Source: an uncultured beta proteobacterium
Lineage (GTDB): Bacteria > Pseudomonadota > Gammaproteobacteria > Burkholderiales > Burkholderiaceae
Direction: 5' to 3'
Length of the DNA: 9,124 bases
NCBI GenBank assembly: GCA_903930665.1
Contig: CAIYZI010000308.1
Location: 1 to 9,124, forward strand
In this document: in pieces, positions 1 to 7,481 of the stretch
Numbering within the stretch: position 1 is the stretch's first letter
Layout of the letters: every line of letters starts with the position of its first letter
Notes under the pieces: model-generated
Database searches by the model: none
Told to the model about the DNA's origin: nothing
What the model saw: only the letters and a program-made list of their open reading frames with translations
Made by a program: the position numbers and the translations under genes

Positions 1-79
1 GGTGTTGGCGCCATTTAGGAGGCTTGAACCAGTATTATTTTCTAAAATAGCCTCAAATTACTGTGTATCGTAGAGCCCC
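1..79. other. Left-edge sequence and leader of the FAD dehydrogenase gene
   Basis: This stretch lies upstream of the first complete gene. On the plus strand one frame ends at TAG 16-18 with common codons, reading G-V-G-A-I-stop, and another is open until TAG 71-73 but uses AGG and ATA codons. Either could be the tail of a preceding gene, and too little is present to say which. GAGGCT (19-24) and AGCCTC (49-54) form a 6-bp inverted repeat with a 24-nt loop, and the loop overlaps a small AT palindrome at 36-49. No T-run follows the repeat, so it is not a good intrinsic terminator. TAAAAT at 43-48 resembles a -10 box but has no matching -35 hexamer at the usual distance. Confidence 0.3.
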
Positions 80-1690
80 ATGATCCGGATTACCGAACTG
101 CGTTTGCCTATTAGCCATCCTCCAGAAGCTTTGGAGGCGGCGATTTTAGAGCGCCTCAACATTAGCGCTTCTGACCTTCTTCAATTTAAGGTGTTTAAGC
201 GTAGCTATGATGCTCGTAAAAATGTTGCCTTAGCTTTTATCTATACCGTAGATCTTTCGGTTAAGGATGAGGAAGTAATCTTTCAGAAGTTTTCTGGCGA
301 CATCCACATTAAGCTCTCTCCGGATACCAGTTATCACTTTCTTGCTAAAGCGCCAATCAACCTAGCATCAGAGTTTTTGCGGCCTGTAGTGGTTGGCTTT
401 GGGCCTTGCGGCATTTTTGCGGCTCTTTTGTTGGCGCAAATGGGCTTTAAGCCAATTGTTCTGGAAAGAGGCAAGCGGGTTCGTGAGCGTACTCAAGATA
501 CCTGGGGTTTGTGGCGTAAAAATGTCCTCAATCCAGAATCTAATGTTCAGTTTGGTGAGGGTGGTGCTGGAACCTTCTCGGATGGCAAGCTTTATAGCCA
601 AATTAAAGACCCCAAGTTTTATGGTCGCAAGGTGCTTGATGAATTTGTTAAAGCTGGCGCCCCTGAAGAAATTCTGTATGTGGCCAAACCGCATATTGGG
701 ACCTTTCGCTTAGTGGGCGTGGTCGAAAAGATGCGCCAAGAGATTATTGATTTAGGCGGGGAAATTCGTTTTTCCCAAAAAGTCATTGGATTTAACATTG
801 AAAATGATCAAATTCAAGGCGTCAAAATTGAAGGTCATGAAGATTTGCCCGCTAACCATGTGGTTCTTGCATTGGGCCATAGCGCTCGCGATACTTTTAT
901 CGCTTTGCATGAAGCCGGTGTTTTTATGGAGGCCAAACCCTTCTCAGTAGGCTTTCGCATCGAGCATCCTCAATCATTGATTGATAGGGCGCGTTTAGGT
1001 CCTCATGCCGGCAATCCTTTGATTGGTGCCGCTGACTATAAGCTGGTGTATCACGCCAAAAATGGCCGCTCTGTTTACAGTTTTTGCATGTGTCCAGGCG
1101 GCACAGTGGTTGCAGCTACTTCCGAGCCTAACCGTGTTGTGACCAATGGCATGAGTCAATACTCTCGTAACGAGCGCAATGCGAATGCGGGAATTGTTGT
1201 GGGGATTACTCCTGAAGATTTTCCAGGTGGACCGCTTGCTGGTATTGAGTTTCAAAGAATGATTGAGTCTAAGGCCTATGAGTTAGGTGGTTCAACTTAT
1301 GAAGCTCCAGGACAATTGGTCGGAGATTTTTTAGAAGGCAAACCTTCCACAAAACTGGGCACTGTTACCCCTTCTTACAAACCTGGCGTGCACTTAACAG
1401 ACTTAGCTGAAAGCTTGCCAGCTTATGCAATTGAAGCGATTAGAGAGGCGATTCCCGCTTTTGAAAAGCAAATTAAAGGCTTTTCGATGAAAGATGCTGT
1501 TCTTACTGGTGTGGAAACAAGAACTTCCTCTCCGTTACGAATTACCCGGGGTACGAATTTTCAGAGTTTGAATATTAAAGGTCTATACCCTGCTGGTGAG
1601 GGCGCGGGTTATGCGGGCGGCATCTTGTCTGCTGGGGTTGATGGGATTAAAGTGGCAGAAGCAGTCGCCCTGGATTACCTGCCTACATAA
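80..1690 (+). CDS. FAD-dependent dehydrogenase/oxidoreductase, COG2509 type
   Basis: This is a 536-residue cytoplasmic flavoprotein of a widespread but poorly characterised family; its substrate is unknown. Residues 1-95 form a family-specific N-terminal region. A Rossmann nucleotide-binding motif, GFGPCG, follows at 106-111, with the acidic residue that ends the second strand at E129. FGEGGAGTFSDGKL at 158-171, the CMCPGG segment with C336 and C338, and the C-terminal FAD-contacting stretch with GEGAGYAGG near 507-514 are typical of the family. The length is normal. The ATG at 80 gives the expected N-terminus (M-I-R-I-T-E-L); upstream only a weak GTAGAG is seen as a ribosome binding site. 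hemN starts 37 bp downstream on the same strand with no terminator between, so co-transcription is plausible. The family assignment is firm; the reaction is not known. Confidence 0.88.
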   Translation: MIRITELRLPISHPPEALEAAILERLNISASDLLQFKVFKRSYDARKNVALAFIYTVDLSVKDEEVIFQKFSGDIHIKLSPDTSYHFLAKAPINLASEFLRPVVVGFGPCGIFAALLLAQMGFKPIVLERGKRVRERTQDTWGLWRKNVLNPESNVQFGEGGAGTFSDGKLYSQIKDPKFYGRKVLDEFVKAGAPEEILYVAKPHIGTFRLVGVVEKMRQEIIDLGGEIRFSQKVIGFNIENDQIQGVKIEGHEDLPANHVVLALGHSARDTFIALHEAGVFMEAKPFSVGFRIEHPQSLIDRARLGPHAGNPLIGAADYKLVYHAKNGRSVYSFCMCPGGTVVAATSEPNRVVTNGMSQYSRNERNANAGIVVGITPEDFPGGPLAGIEFQRMIESKAYELGGSTYEAPGQLVGDFLEGKPSTKLGTVTPSYKPGVHLTDLAESLPAYAIEAIREAIPAFEKQIKGFSMKDAVLTGVETRTSSPLRITRGTNFQSLNIKGLYPAGEGAGYAGGILSAGVDGIKVAEAVALDYLPT

Positions 1691-1727
1691 AATTACATAA
1701 AACTCCATAAGATTTCTCGCTCCCCAC

Positions 1728-3179
1728 ATGATCTCTTTCATCAATCCCATGATTAACGTTGCCGTTTCTACGGTAACTAATGGTGTCTCTCATGATGAAA
1801 AAGAAGTTTTATTTCATCCGGAGTTATTGCAAAAATTTGATATCAATGGGCCACGCTATACCTCTTATCCCAGTGCAGACCGATTTCACAATCAATTTGT
1901 TGAGGCAGATTACCTGGGCGCCTTAGATCGAGTCTCTAAAACTAGCGACCCTTTGTCCTTGTACTTTCATTTGCCGTTTTGTCCAAATATTTGTTACTAC
2001 TGTGGTTGTAACAAAATCATCACCAAGGATCATGGGCGTAGCGCTAAGTATATTAAGTACCTGGCCAAGGAGATGGCGATGGTTTGCGCCGCTATGGGTG
2101 CGCAGAAAAAAATCCCCATAACCCAGCTGCATTGGGGCGGCGGCACGCCAACTTTTTTATCGCATGATGAGATGACAGAGTTGATGCATCACACCCGTGA
2201 GCATTTTGAACTCTTACCCGGTGGTGAATACTCTATTGAGATTGATCCACGTAGGGTGACTGAAGCAGATATTGCACTGTTGGCCGAACTTGGCTTTAAT
2301 CGCATCAGCTTAGGCGTCCAGGACTTTAACTTGGAGGTCCAGCAAGCGGTGCACCGAGTTCAGACAATCGAAGAAACCCGCGCTGTGATGGATTGGTCGC
2401 GCAAGTATGGCTTTAAGTCGCGCAGCGTAGACTTAATTTATGGACTGCCAAAACAAACTCCAGAGACCTTTAAGGAAACTGTAGATGCTGTTTTAGAAAT
2501 GAGCCCAGACCGTTTATCGGTTTATAACTATGCCCATCTTCCACATATCTTTAAGCCTCAACGCAGAATTTCTGAGGCAGATTTACCGCCGGCTGCAGAT
2601 AAATTAAATATTCTTTCCAATACGATTGAGCGTCTTGGCCAGGCTGGATATGTCTTTATTGGGATGGATCACTTTGCCAAACCTGACGATGAGTTAGCGA
2701 TTGCTCAAAAGGAAGGCAAGCTTCATCGCAACTTCCAGGGTTACTCAACTCAGGCTGAATGTGATCTTTTGGCCTTTGGGATTTCTTCAATAGGCAAGGT
2801 GGATGATTGTTATTCGCAAAACGTGAGAACTCTAGATAAGTACTATGCATCGATTGATAGTGCGCATTTACCGGTATTGAGGGGTATGCATCTCGATAAA
2901 GACGATCTCTTGCGTCGTGAGTTGATTGGTGAGTTGATGTGTCAATTTGCTTTACATACAGAGACTTTTGCCAAGGCTCACGGTATTACCTTTGAGGATT
3001 ACTTCAAAGTTGAATTGGAAGAGCTTAAGGGTCTAGAAGAGGCGGGGCTTCTCCAATGGGATGGCAAGACAATGATTGTTCCCATAAAAGGTCGATTACT
3101 GGCAAGACGGGTAGCCATGACCTTTGATCGTCATCTTCGAGAAACCCAGGCACGCGGAACGTATTCCAAGGTTCTTTAG
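1728..3179 (+). CDS. hemN: Oxygen-independent coproporphyrinogen III oxidase (radical SAM)
   Basis: HemN converts coproporphyrinogen III to protoporphyrinogen IX by oxidative decarboxylation of two propionate side chains, without oxygen, in the cytoplasmic haem pathway. The radical-SAM cluster motif is intact: C85, C89 and C92, with the family's extra C94. GGGTP at 137-141 contacts SAM. The stretches ending SVDLIYGLP (233-241) and MDHFAKPDDE (313-322), and the C-terminal winged region with its SKVL ending (480-483), are diagnostic of true HemN rather than the HemW paralogues. The protein has 483 residues, about 25 more than the E. coli enzyme. The excess is N-terminal, before the conserved NGPRYTSYP at 40-48. 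The start is uncertain: ATG 1728 and ATG 1749 are both in frame and neither has a clear Shine-Dalgarno. No FNR box was found in the 37-bp gap upstream. The 3' end faces the kinase-like gene with only 18 bp between. Confidence 0.96.
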   Translation: MISFINPMINVAVSTVTNGVSHDEKEVLFHPELLQKFDINGPRYTSYPSADRFHNQFVEADYLGALDRVSKTSDPLSLYFHLPFCPNICYYCGCNKIITKDHGRSAKYIKYLAKEMAMVCAAMGAQKKIPITQLHWGGGTPTFLSHDEMTELMHHTREHFELLPGGEYSIEIDPRRVTEADIALLAELGFNRISLGVQDFNLEVQQAVHRVQTIEETRAVMDWSRKYGFKSRSVDLIYGLPKQTPETFKETVDAVLEMSPDRLSVYNYAHLPHIFKPQRRISEADLPPAADKLNILSNTIERLGQAGYVFIGMDHFAKPDDELAIAQKEGKLHRNFQGYSTQAECDLLAFGISSIGKVDDCYSQNVRTLDKYYASIDSAHLPVLRGMHLDKDDLLRRELIGELMCQFALHTETFAKAHGITFEDYFKVELEELKGLEEAGLLQWDGKTMIVPIKGRLLARRVAMTFDRHLRETQARGTYSKVL

Positions 3180-3197
3180 ACTCTGACGAATAAAGAA

Positions 3198-3793
3198 TTA
3201 AGAGACTAGATGATCGATCAGTTTTCCAAACTGATCTTCATCAAAGCTCAAATTATCAAAGCCTTGAATTGTTGGGTGCTTAGGGAGTGCTGTTCTGCGC
3301 TTGGCATACTGCTCCCAATGTTGAAGCTTCCACTCATCTCTAGGGTCAGCGCGCTTTTCCATGCGGCGCCTCGCTTCTTCTAGTTCTAGGTCAATCCAGG
3401 CTATCCGAATACTGGTTTCATGGGGAATGCCCAAAGCTTGGGGGTTAAACATCTTGCCACTAGCGATTTCCTTTGAGAAAGGACCAACCAAAATGACATT
3501 TACCCCAATTTGTAAGTTTTCACGAGCGATATCGATGAGTCCTGAATATTCCCAATCACGGATATTTTCGAGGTAATAAGGGCTATCTCGGTCATTAGGG
3601 TTATTTGTAGTGAGCTTCATCATCTGGGCGCTAAAAGCGCCATAAGCCGTATCTTTGTCTAGAAAGAAAAAGTCTTCCCCGGTTTTTCAACAATTAAGGG
3701 GAGAGCCCTTTTTGCTAAAGTGGACTTCCCTGTGCCAGCATGTCCCGCAAATAGAATGAGGCGAGGAGCGGTGGGGGTTAATTTACAAGTCAT
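3198..3793 (-). pseudogene. Frameshifted P-loop ATPase/kinase-like gene (AAA_33-like)
   Basis: Two overlapping minus-strand frames together encode one P-loop protein. The first part runs from ATG 3793 to a TAG at 3659-3661 (44 codons) and holds a Walker A motif, GHAGTGKS, at residues 17-24. Continuing instead in the -1 frame from an A-run (T5 on the plus strand at 3683-3687) reads on as T-G-E-D-F-F-F-L-D-K-D-T-A-Y and then to the stop at 3198. The rejoined protein would have 198 residues. It shows a strand VILVGPFS (100-107) and an arginine-rich lid-like segment around IDLELEEARRRMEKRADPRD (134-153), as in small-molecule kinase-like P-loop proteins. AAGGA at 3805-3809 is a plausible ribosome binding site, 11 nt before the ATG. 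One missing A explains everything, so this is either a recent pseudogene or a sequencing or assembly error. The lower fragment alone has no Walker A. The substrate cannot be predicted. Confidence 0.8.
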
Positions 3794-3804
3794 CAGCGTC
3801 TAGT

Positions 3805-3809
3805 TCCTT
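3805..3809 (-). promoter_or_regulatory. Ribosome binding site of the kinase-like gene
   Basis: On the minus strand this reads AAGGA, 11 nt before the ATG at 3793. It supports that ATG as the original start of the frameshifted gene, because the codons that follow lead directly into the Walker A motif. It lies across the TTG at 3808 that would begin an extended uup reading frame on the other strand. Confidence 0.5.
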
Positions 3810-3821
3810 GGGAAATTCTAC

Positions 3822-3857
3822 TTCTGAACGCCGTTCTGACGTGAATTCTGACGTCTT
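3822..3857. repeat. Three tandem 12-bp direct repeats in the divergent intergenic region
   Basis: Three units start at 3822, 3834 and 3846. Each begins with TTCTGA and the spacing is exactly 12 bp: TTCTGAACGCCG, TTCTGACGTGAA, TTCTGACGTCTT. The second and third share nine identical leading bases, TTCTGACGT. The array lies between the divergent starts of the kinase-like gene and uup, so each unit falls near the same helical face, offset by slightly more than one turn. This layout would suit a regulator binding cooperatively, or it may be chance duplication. No known operator is recognised. Confidence 0.5.
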
Positions 3858-3876
3858 TTATTTAAGCGACGATAAT
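3848..3876 (+). promoter_or_regulatory. Candidate sigma-70 promoter for uup (possibly leaderless)
   Basis: CTGACG at 3848-3853 matches four of six bases of the -35 consensus. After a 17-bp spacer, GATAAT at 3871-3876 matches five of six of the -10 consensus. Canonical geometry puts the first transcribed base at the A of the uup ATG (3883), giving a leaderless message. This agrees with the lack of a Shine-Dalgarno before that ATG. The preceding repeat unit offers a second CTGACG (3836-3841), again 17 bp before a weaker TATTTA (3859-3864), which would start transcription about 12 nt earlier. This is inference from pattern only. Confidence 0.4.
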
Positions 3877-3882
3877 GTCTCC

Positions 3883-5832
3883 ATGGCTTTAATCGTACTC
3901 ACTGATGCAAAACTGGCTTTTGGCCACGTTGACCTCCTCGCAAACACCGCTTTTTCTCTCGAATCTGGGGAGCGTGTTGGCTTAATTGGCCGTAATGGCA
4001 CTGGCAAATCTTCTTTACTAAAGATTTTGGCTGGCTTAGAAAAACTCGATGACGGGTTATTGCAATACCAGCAAGGTCTGCGTATTGCCTATGTTCCGCA
4101 AGAGCCAATATTTGAAGCGGAAGAAACGGTTTTTGATGCTGTTTCTAAGGGCGTAGCCCAAGCTAAGGCTTTGCGTGAAGAATATGAGGCTCTGAGTGTA
4201 GGTGAATGGGATGATGCTTCTCACAATCGCTTGGATGAGGTCCAGTCGCAATTAGAAGCTTTAAGTGGCTGGAACTGGGAACAACGTGTTTATGAAACAC
4301 TCGATCGCCTCCATCTAGAGCCCGATGTCAAAATTAACACCTTATCTGGCGGTACTAAGAAGCGGGTTGCCTTGGCACGCGCTTTGGTTGAAATGCCAGA
4401 TGTTCTATTGCTAGATGAGCCTACCAACCATTTGGACTTAGACTCCATTTCTTGGTTGGAAGAATTACTCAAAGAGTACAAGGGTTCTGTCATTCTGATT
4501 ACCCATGATCGGGCCTTCTTGGATAACGTTTGTACACAAATTGTTGAGTTAGATCGCGGTATCTTGCGCACCTATCCAGGTAACTTCACTGCTTACGAAG
4601 TATTAAAAGATCAGGAAATGAATTCTGAATCTTTGGCTAATGCACGGGCCGATAAGTTACTGGCTCAAGAAGAGGTCTGGATCCGCAAAGGTGTTGAGGC
4701 TAGACGCACACGAAGTGTTGCTCGTATTGCTCGTTTAGAAAATCTTCGCGCCAGCCGCTCACAAAGACGTGACGCTGTTGGGCAAGTGAAATTGGCTGTA
4801 TCCGCAGGAGATCGTAGCGGCAAGATTGTTGCGGATTTGCAAAATGTGTCCAAATCATACGATCGTCCGATTGTTCAGGATTTCACAGCGACTATTTTGC
4901 GTGGGGATAAAGTGGGATTGCTTGGCCCCAATGGCGCAGGAAAAACCACTTTACTCAAACTGATTCTCGGAACGATTGCCCCTGATTCAGGTACCGCAAC
5001 AATGGGTACTCGAATTGAGGTAGCGTATTTTGACCAGATGCGTGAAGGTCTTGATCTCAATGCCTCTCTTGAGGACTACATCAGCCCAGGTAGCGAATGG
5101 ATTGAAATCAATGGCAATAAGAAACACGTTAAAAGTTATTTAAGTGATTTCTTATTTGCGCCTGAGAGAACAAACTCACCAGTCAGCACTTTATCTGGTG
5201 GCGAGCGTAATCGCTTGTTGTTGGCCCGTTTGTTTGCAAGGCCAGCTAACGTCTTGGTGTTAGATGAGCCAACCAATGACTTAGATATTGATACTTTAGA
5301 TTTGCTGGAGCAATTGCTTCAAGAATACAAAGGCACAGTATTTTTAGTCAGTCATGATCGTTATTTCTTAGATAACGTAGTCACTAGCATTATTGCTAAT
5401 GAAGGTGATGGCTTCTGGCGCGAATATGAAGGTGGCTATGAGGATTGGAAAATCCAAAAAGCCCGTTCAGACAAAATTCGTGCTGCTAGTGCCAACGCTA
5501 ATGGTGGCGGTAAATCTGATCAGAGTGCCAAGACTTCAGAAAAGACTGCGCCTAAGGCGGAGCCAAAGGCTGAGCTCAAAGCTACTCCTGCCAAGAGTGG
5601 AGTGCAAAAGCTCAACGGTAAAGAGCGTTCAGAGTTAGAAGCTTTGCCTTTGCAAATCGAGACCCTCGAAACGGAGCAAGCAGAAATTGGTATTAGCATG
5701 AGTAACCCGGATCTCTACAAAAATGAGCCGGAACTTGCTGCCAGTATGCAAGCTCGCTTATCTGAGATTACTGCGGACTTAGACAAAAAGCTCCAACGCT
5801 GGGAATTCTTATTGGAGCGTTCTGGGTCCTAG
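3883..5832 (+). CDS. uup: ABC-F family ATPase, Uup type
   Basis: This soluble 649-residue protein has two ABC ATPase domains and no membrane segments. Domain 1 has Walker A GRNGTGKS (36-43), signature LSGGTKKR (154-161) and Walker B LLLDEPTNHLD (175-185). Domain 2 has Walker A GPNGAGKT (348-355), signature LSGGERNR (437-444) and Walker B VLVLDEPTNDLD (457-468). The linker segment EARRTRSVARIARLENLR (272-289) and the charged C-terminal region (about 580-649, probably coiled coil) after an Ala/Lys/Pro-rich linker (about 545-577) point to Uup rather than EttA. Uup proteins have been linked to ribosome function and to DNA transposon excision. ATG 3883 is chosen because homologous proteins begin with the sequence that follows it. 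An in-frame TTG at 3808 would add 25 unconserved residues. The gene is divergent from the kinase-like gene, and its stop is 3 bp from the stop of the convergent permease. Confidence 0.92.
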   Translation: MALIVLTDAKLAFGHVDLLANTAFSLESGERVGLIGRNGTGKSSLLKILAGLEKLDDGLLQYQQGLRIAYVPQEPIFEAEETVFDAVSKGVAQAKALREEYEALSVGEWDDASHNRLDEVQSQLEALSGWNWEQRVYETLDRLHLEPDVKINTLSGGTKKRVALARALVEMPDVLLLDEPTNHLDLDSISWLEELLKEYKGSVILITHDRAFLDNVCTQIVELDRGILRTYPGNFTAYEVLKDQEMNSESLANARADKLLAQEEVWIRKGVEARRTRSVARIARLENLRASRSQRRDAVGQVKLAVSAGDRSGKIVADLQNVSKSYDRPIVQDFTATILRGDKVGLLGPNGAGKTTLLKLILGTIAPDSGTATMGTRIEVAYFDQMREGLDLNASLEDYISPGSEWIEINGNKKHVKSYLSDFLFAPERTNSPVSTLSGGERNRLLLARLFARPANVLVLDEPTNDLDIDTLDLLEQLLQEYKGTVFLVSHDRYFLDNVVTSIIANEGDGFWREYEGGYEDWKIQKARSDKIRAASANANGGGKSDQSAKTSEKTAPKAEPKAELKATPAKSGVQKLNGKERSELEALPLQIETLETEQAEIGISMSNPDLYKNEPELAASMQARLSEITADLDKKLQRWEFLLERSGS

Positions 5833-5835
5833 GCT

Positions 5836-7152
5836 CTAGTCTTTGGGTTTGTTCATTGTTGCTTGTTTCTTAAGACGGTAGAGAGTTTCAATACCAAAAG
5901 AAGCAAACAAGGCAATGATCAATGAAATGGCGCTTGAGGGCGCCGTTTTTATTGTGTTCAAAAAGAGTGCGGTAAACAAGCTTAAGTTGATAACAATCGC
6001 ACACCATAAAATTTTGGGATTTGCCCCAGTCGTTTTATGTACCCGAATATGCCCGTAGGTAATAGCCGCATAAACCAACAGAAATGCCAAGCTAGCCATC
6101 TGCCCGACTTCATTCAGAGGAAAGATCAAGGCCAAAAGGATGACGCCGATGCAAGAGATGGTGAGAGCATGAAGTTTATTTTTCAGAACTCGACTACCCA
6201 GCATTTCTGAAACCTCCTTTTTGTTGGCAACGTCAGCAGCAATATTTGATGCGGCAAAAATTGTGGCATTGACAGCGGCAGCGCAGGCCAAGAGGGCGGA
6301 GATGCTGATCGCAATAAATCCAGCCTTACCAGCGACCATCTGCGCAGCAACAGCGAGTACATGTCCACTATGCGCTTGAATCGACTCTAGCGGCATCAAT
6401 AGAACTACGGCGAAACTGACTGCCAAATATGCAATGGTGACGAGTATCAGTGCAGAGAACATCGCAACTGGCAATTCTTTTTGAGGCTGCTTCATGGCCG
6501 AAGAGGAGTTAGTAACTACCCCAAAGCCCTGGAAGTTAATATACAAAAGACCAGCAGCAACCAAAATGCCCTCAAGTGAACCCTCGCCCATAGAAAAGCC
6601 TTTGAAGTCCCCTTGATGGATACCCATTGCAGAAAAGACTAGCAAACTGATCACCACCAATCCAATAGCGAATGCCTCAGCTCTTCCAACCAGGCTTGCT
6701 CCCAATAGGTTAATAAAGGCACAAATGACAATAATGGCGACAGTAATCAGATTGAGAGTTACCGGGGAAAGATTTCCGCCAAATAAAGTATTGGTGTATT
6801 CCACAAAACCTGCCGCATACAAAGCAGCAGCAATTAAGTAAGCGACATATTGAAAAATATTGAGGCCACCAGAAATCACTCCCGGGCCAAAACTCATGAC
6901 GGTAAAAGTTGCCGCACCTCCGCTGCTAGGATAGGCAGAGCCTAACTTGGCATAGGAGTAAACAGAAAACGAAGCGGCAATGGCACCAATCAAAAAGGCG
7001 AGCGGGATATGCATTCCTGCATGAGAACTTGCTAGGCCAAGCAAGGAGTAGAGTCCAGCGCCCATCATGCCGCCAATGCCTAAGGCGGTTGCTGAAAACA
7101 GGCTGATATCGCTGGATTGTTTGGTACTTTTTTTGAGTAGTGGAGCGTTCAA
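5836..7152 (-). CDS. APC-superfamily amino acid permease
   Basis: This 438-residue inner-membrane protein shows about 12 hydrophobic segments, at roughly 20-41, 48-69, 95-118, 131-150, 157-177, 192-212, 230-254, 265-305 (one or two segments), 328-346, 350-368, 381-399 and 404-425. The first helix carries GIGGMMGAGLYSLLG (25-39), the glycine-rich unwound substrate site typical of APC amino acid/polyamine transporters, and the loop AMKQPQKELPVA (219-230) is also typical. The substrate cannot be told; cation-coupled uptake of an amino acid is the usual role. The start is a TTG at 7152-7150. The next in-frame ATGs (residues 29-30) fall inside helix 1, so the TTG is preferred; only a weak AGG lies 10 nt upstream. 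It begins 6 nt after the cbpM stop, suggesting translational coupling to the chaperone genes. A run of seven A sits at codons 6-9. Confidence 0.86.
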   Translation of the reverse strand: MNAPLLKKSTKQSSDISLFSATALGIGGMMGAGLYSLLGLASSHAGMHIPLAFLIGAIAASFSVYSYAKLGSAYPSSGGAATFTVMSFGPGVISGGLNIFQYVAYLIAAALYAAGFVEYTNTLFGGNLSPVTLNLITVAIIVICAFINLLGASLVGRAEAFAIGLVVISLLVFSAMGIHQGDFKGFSMGEGSLEGILVAAGLLYINFQGFGVVTNSSSAMKQPQKELPVAMFSALILVTIAYLAVSFAVVLLMPLESIQAHSGHVLAVAAQMVAGKAGFIAISISALLACAAAVNATIFAASNIAADVANKKEVSEMLGSRVLKNKLHALTISCIGVILLALIFPLNEVGQMASLAFLLVYAAITYGHIRVHKTTGANPKILWCAIVINLSLFTALFLNTIKTAPSSAISLIIALFASFGIETLYRLKKQATMNKPKD

Positions 7153-7158
7153 AGTGAT

Positions 7159-7476
7159 TTAGCCTAAGTTCTCTCGCTGAAGTCGACTGCGCAATTGCGT
7201 AATTTCTTCAAGTAAATTTAAGGCTAAGGCAACGCCTGGTGTGTTGAGCTCTAAGTCATGAGCTAGGTGCGCCGCGGTTCTGGCAGTTTTGAGAGAGTCA
7301 CCGCTAAAACGCCAGTCATGAGGGGTAGCACCCGCTGGACTGAGAATGCCTTCGGATACCCACTCCATAATCAAATCTTCTGGGGTGCGCGCAGCATGTG
7401 ATAACTCAACAATAGTGAGATGCACTTCGTTTTCTACAACTGCGCCCTCAATCCAAGTGATGTGTTCTTGTGTCAT
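7159..7476 (-). CDS. cbpM: CbpM, modulator of the CbpA co-chaperone (MerR-like fold)
   Basis: This small cytoplasmic protein (105 residues from the chosen start) is of the CbpM family, whose members bind the J-domain of CbpA and block its stimulation of DnaK. The helix-turn-helix-like core lies around TIVELSHAARTPEDLIMEWVS (about 21-41), followed by EGILSPAG, and the C-terminal helix with EEITQLRSRLQRE is characteristic. E. coli CbpM has about 100 residues. ATG 7476 is favoured over the upstream in-frame ATG at 7485, because AAGGG (7486-7490) is 9 nt before 7476 but directly abuts 7485. Starting at 7485 would overlap the cbpA stop as ATGA. It sits immediately downstream of cbpA, the conserved arrangement for this pair. 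Confidence 0.9.
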   Translation of the reverse strand: MTQEHITWIEGAVVENEVHLTIVELSHAARTPEDLIMEWVSEGILSPAGATPHDWRFSGDSLKTARTAAHLAHDLELNTPGVALALNLLEEITQLRSRLQRENLG

Positions 7477-7481
7477 CGCGA

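Noticed and set aside
19..54. Inverted repeat GAGGCT/AGCCTC as a terminator of an upstream gene
   Set aside because: The loop is 24 nt, the stem only 6 bp, and no T-run follows on either strand.
368..694. Long minus-strand open frame inside the FAD dehydrogenase gene
   Set aside because: It is fully nested in a confidently identified gene on the other strand and its translation shows no recognisable domain. The same holds for the other nested open frames in this window.
1837..1846. Palindrome TTGATATCAA near the start of hemN, resembling FNR half-sites
   Set aside because: FNR sites need four bases between TTGAT and ATCAA and should lie in the promoter. This one has no spacer and is inside codons for the conserved F-D-I-N.
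3659..3700. Programmed -1 frameshifting as the normal way to express the kinase-like gene
   Set aside because: The codons at the run (GTT GAA AAA CCG) do not form a standard slippery heptamer, the run is only five A, and no stimulatory structure was recognised. A one-base deletion or read error is simpler, though slippage is not excluded.
3808..3882. A 25-residue N-terminal extension of Uup from a TTG at 3808
   Set aside because: The residues are low in family character and largely encode the 12-bp repeats as S-D-V-type units. The TTG overlaps the ribosome binding site of the divergent gene, and the ATG at 3883 gives the usual Uup N-terminus.
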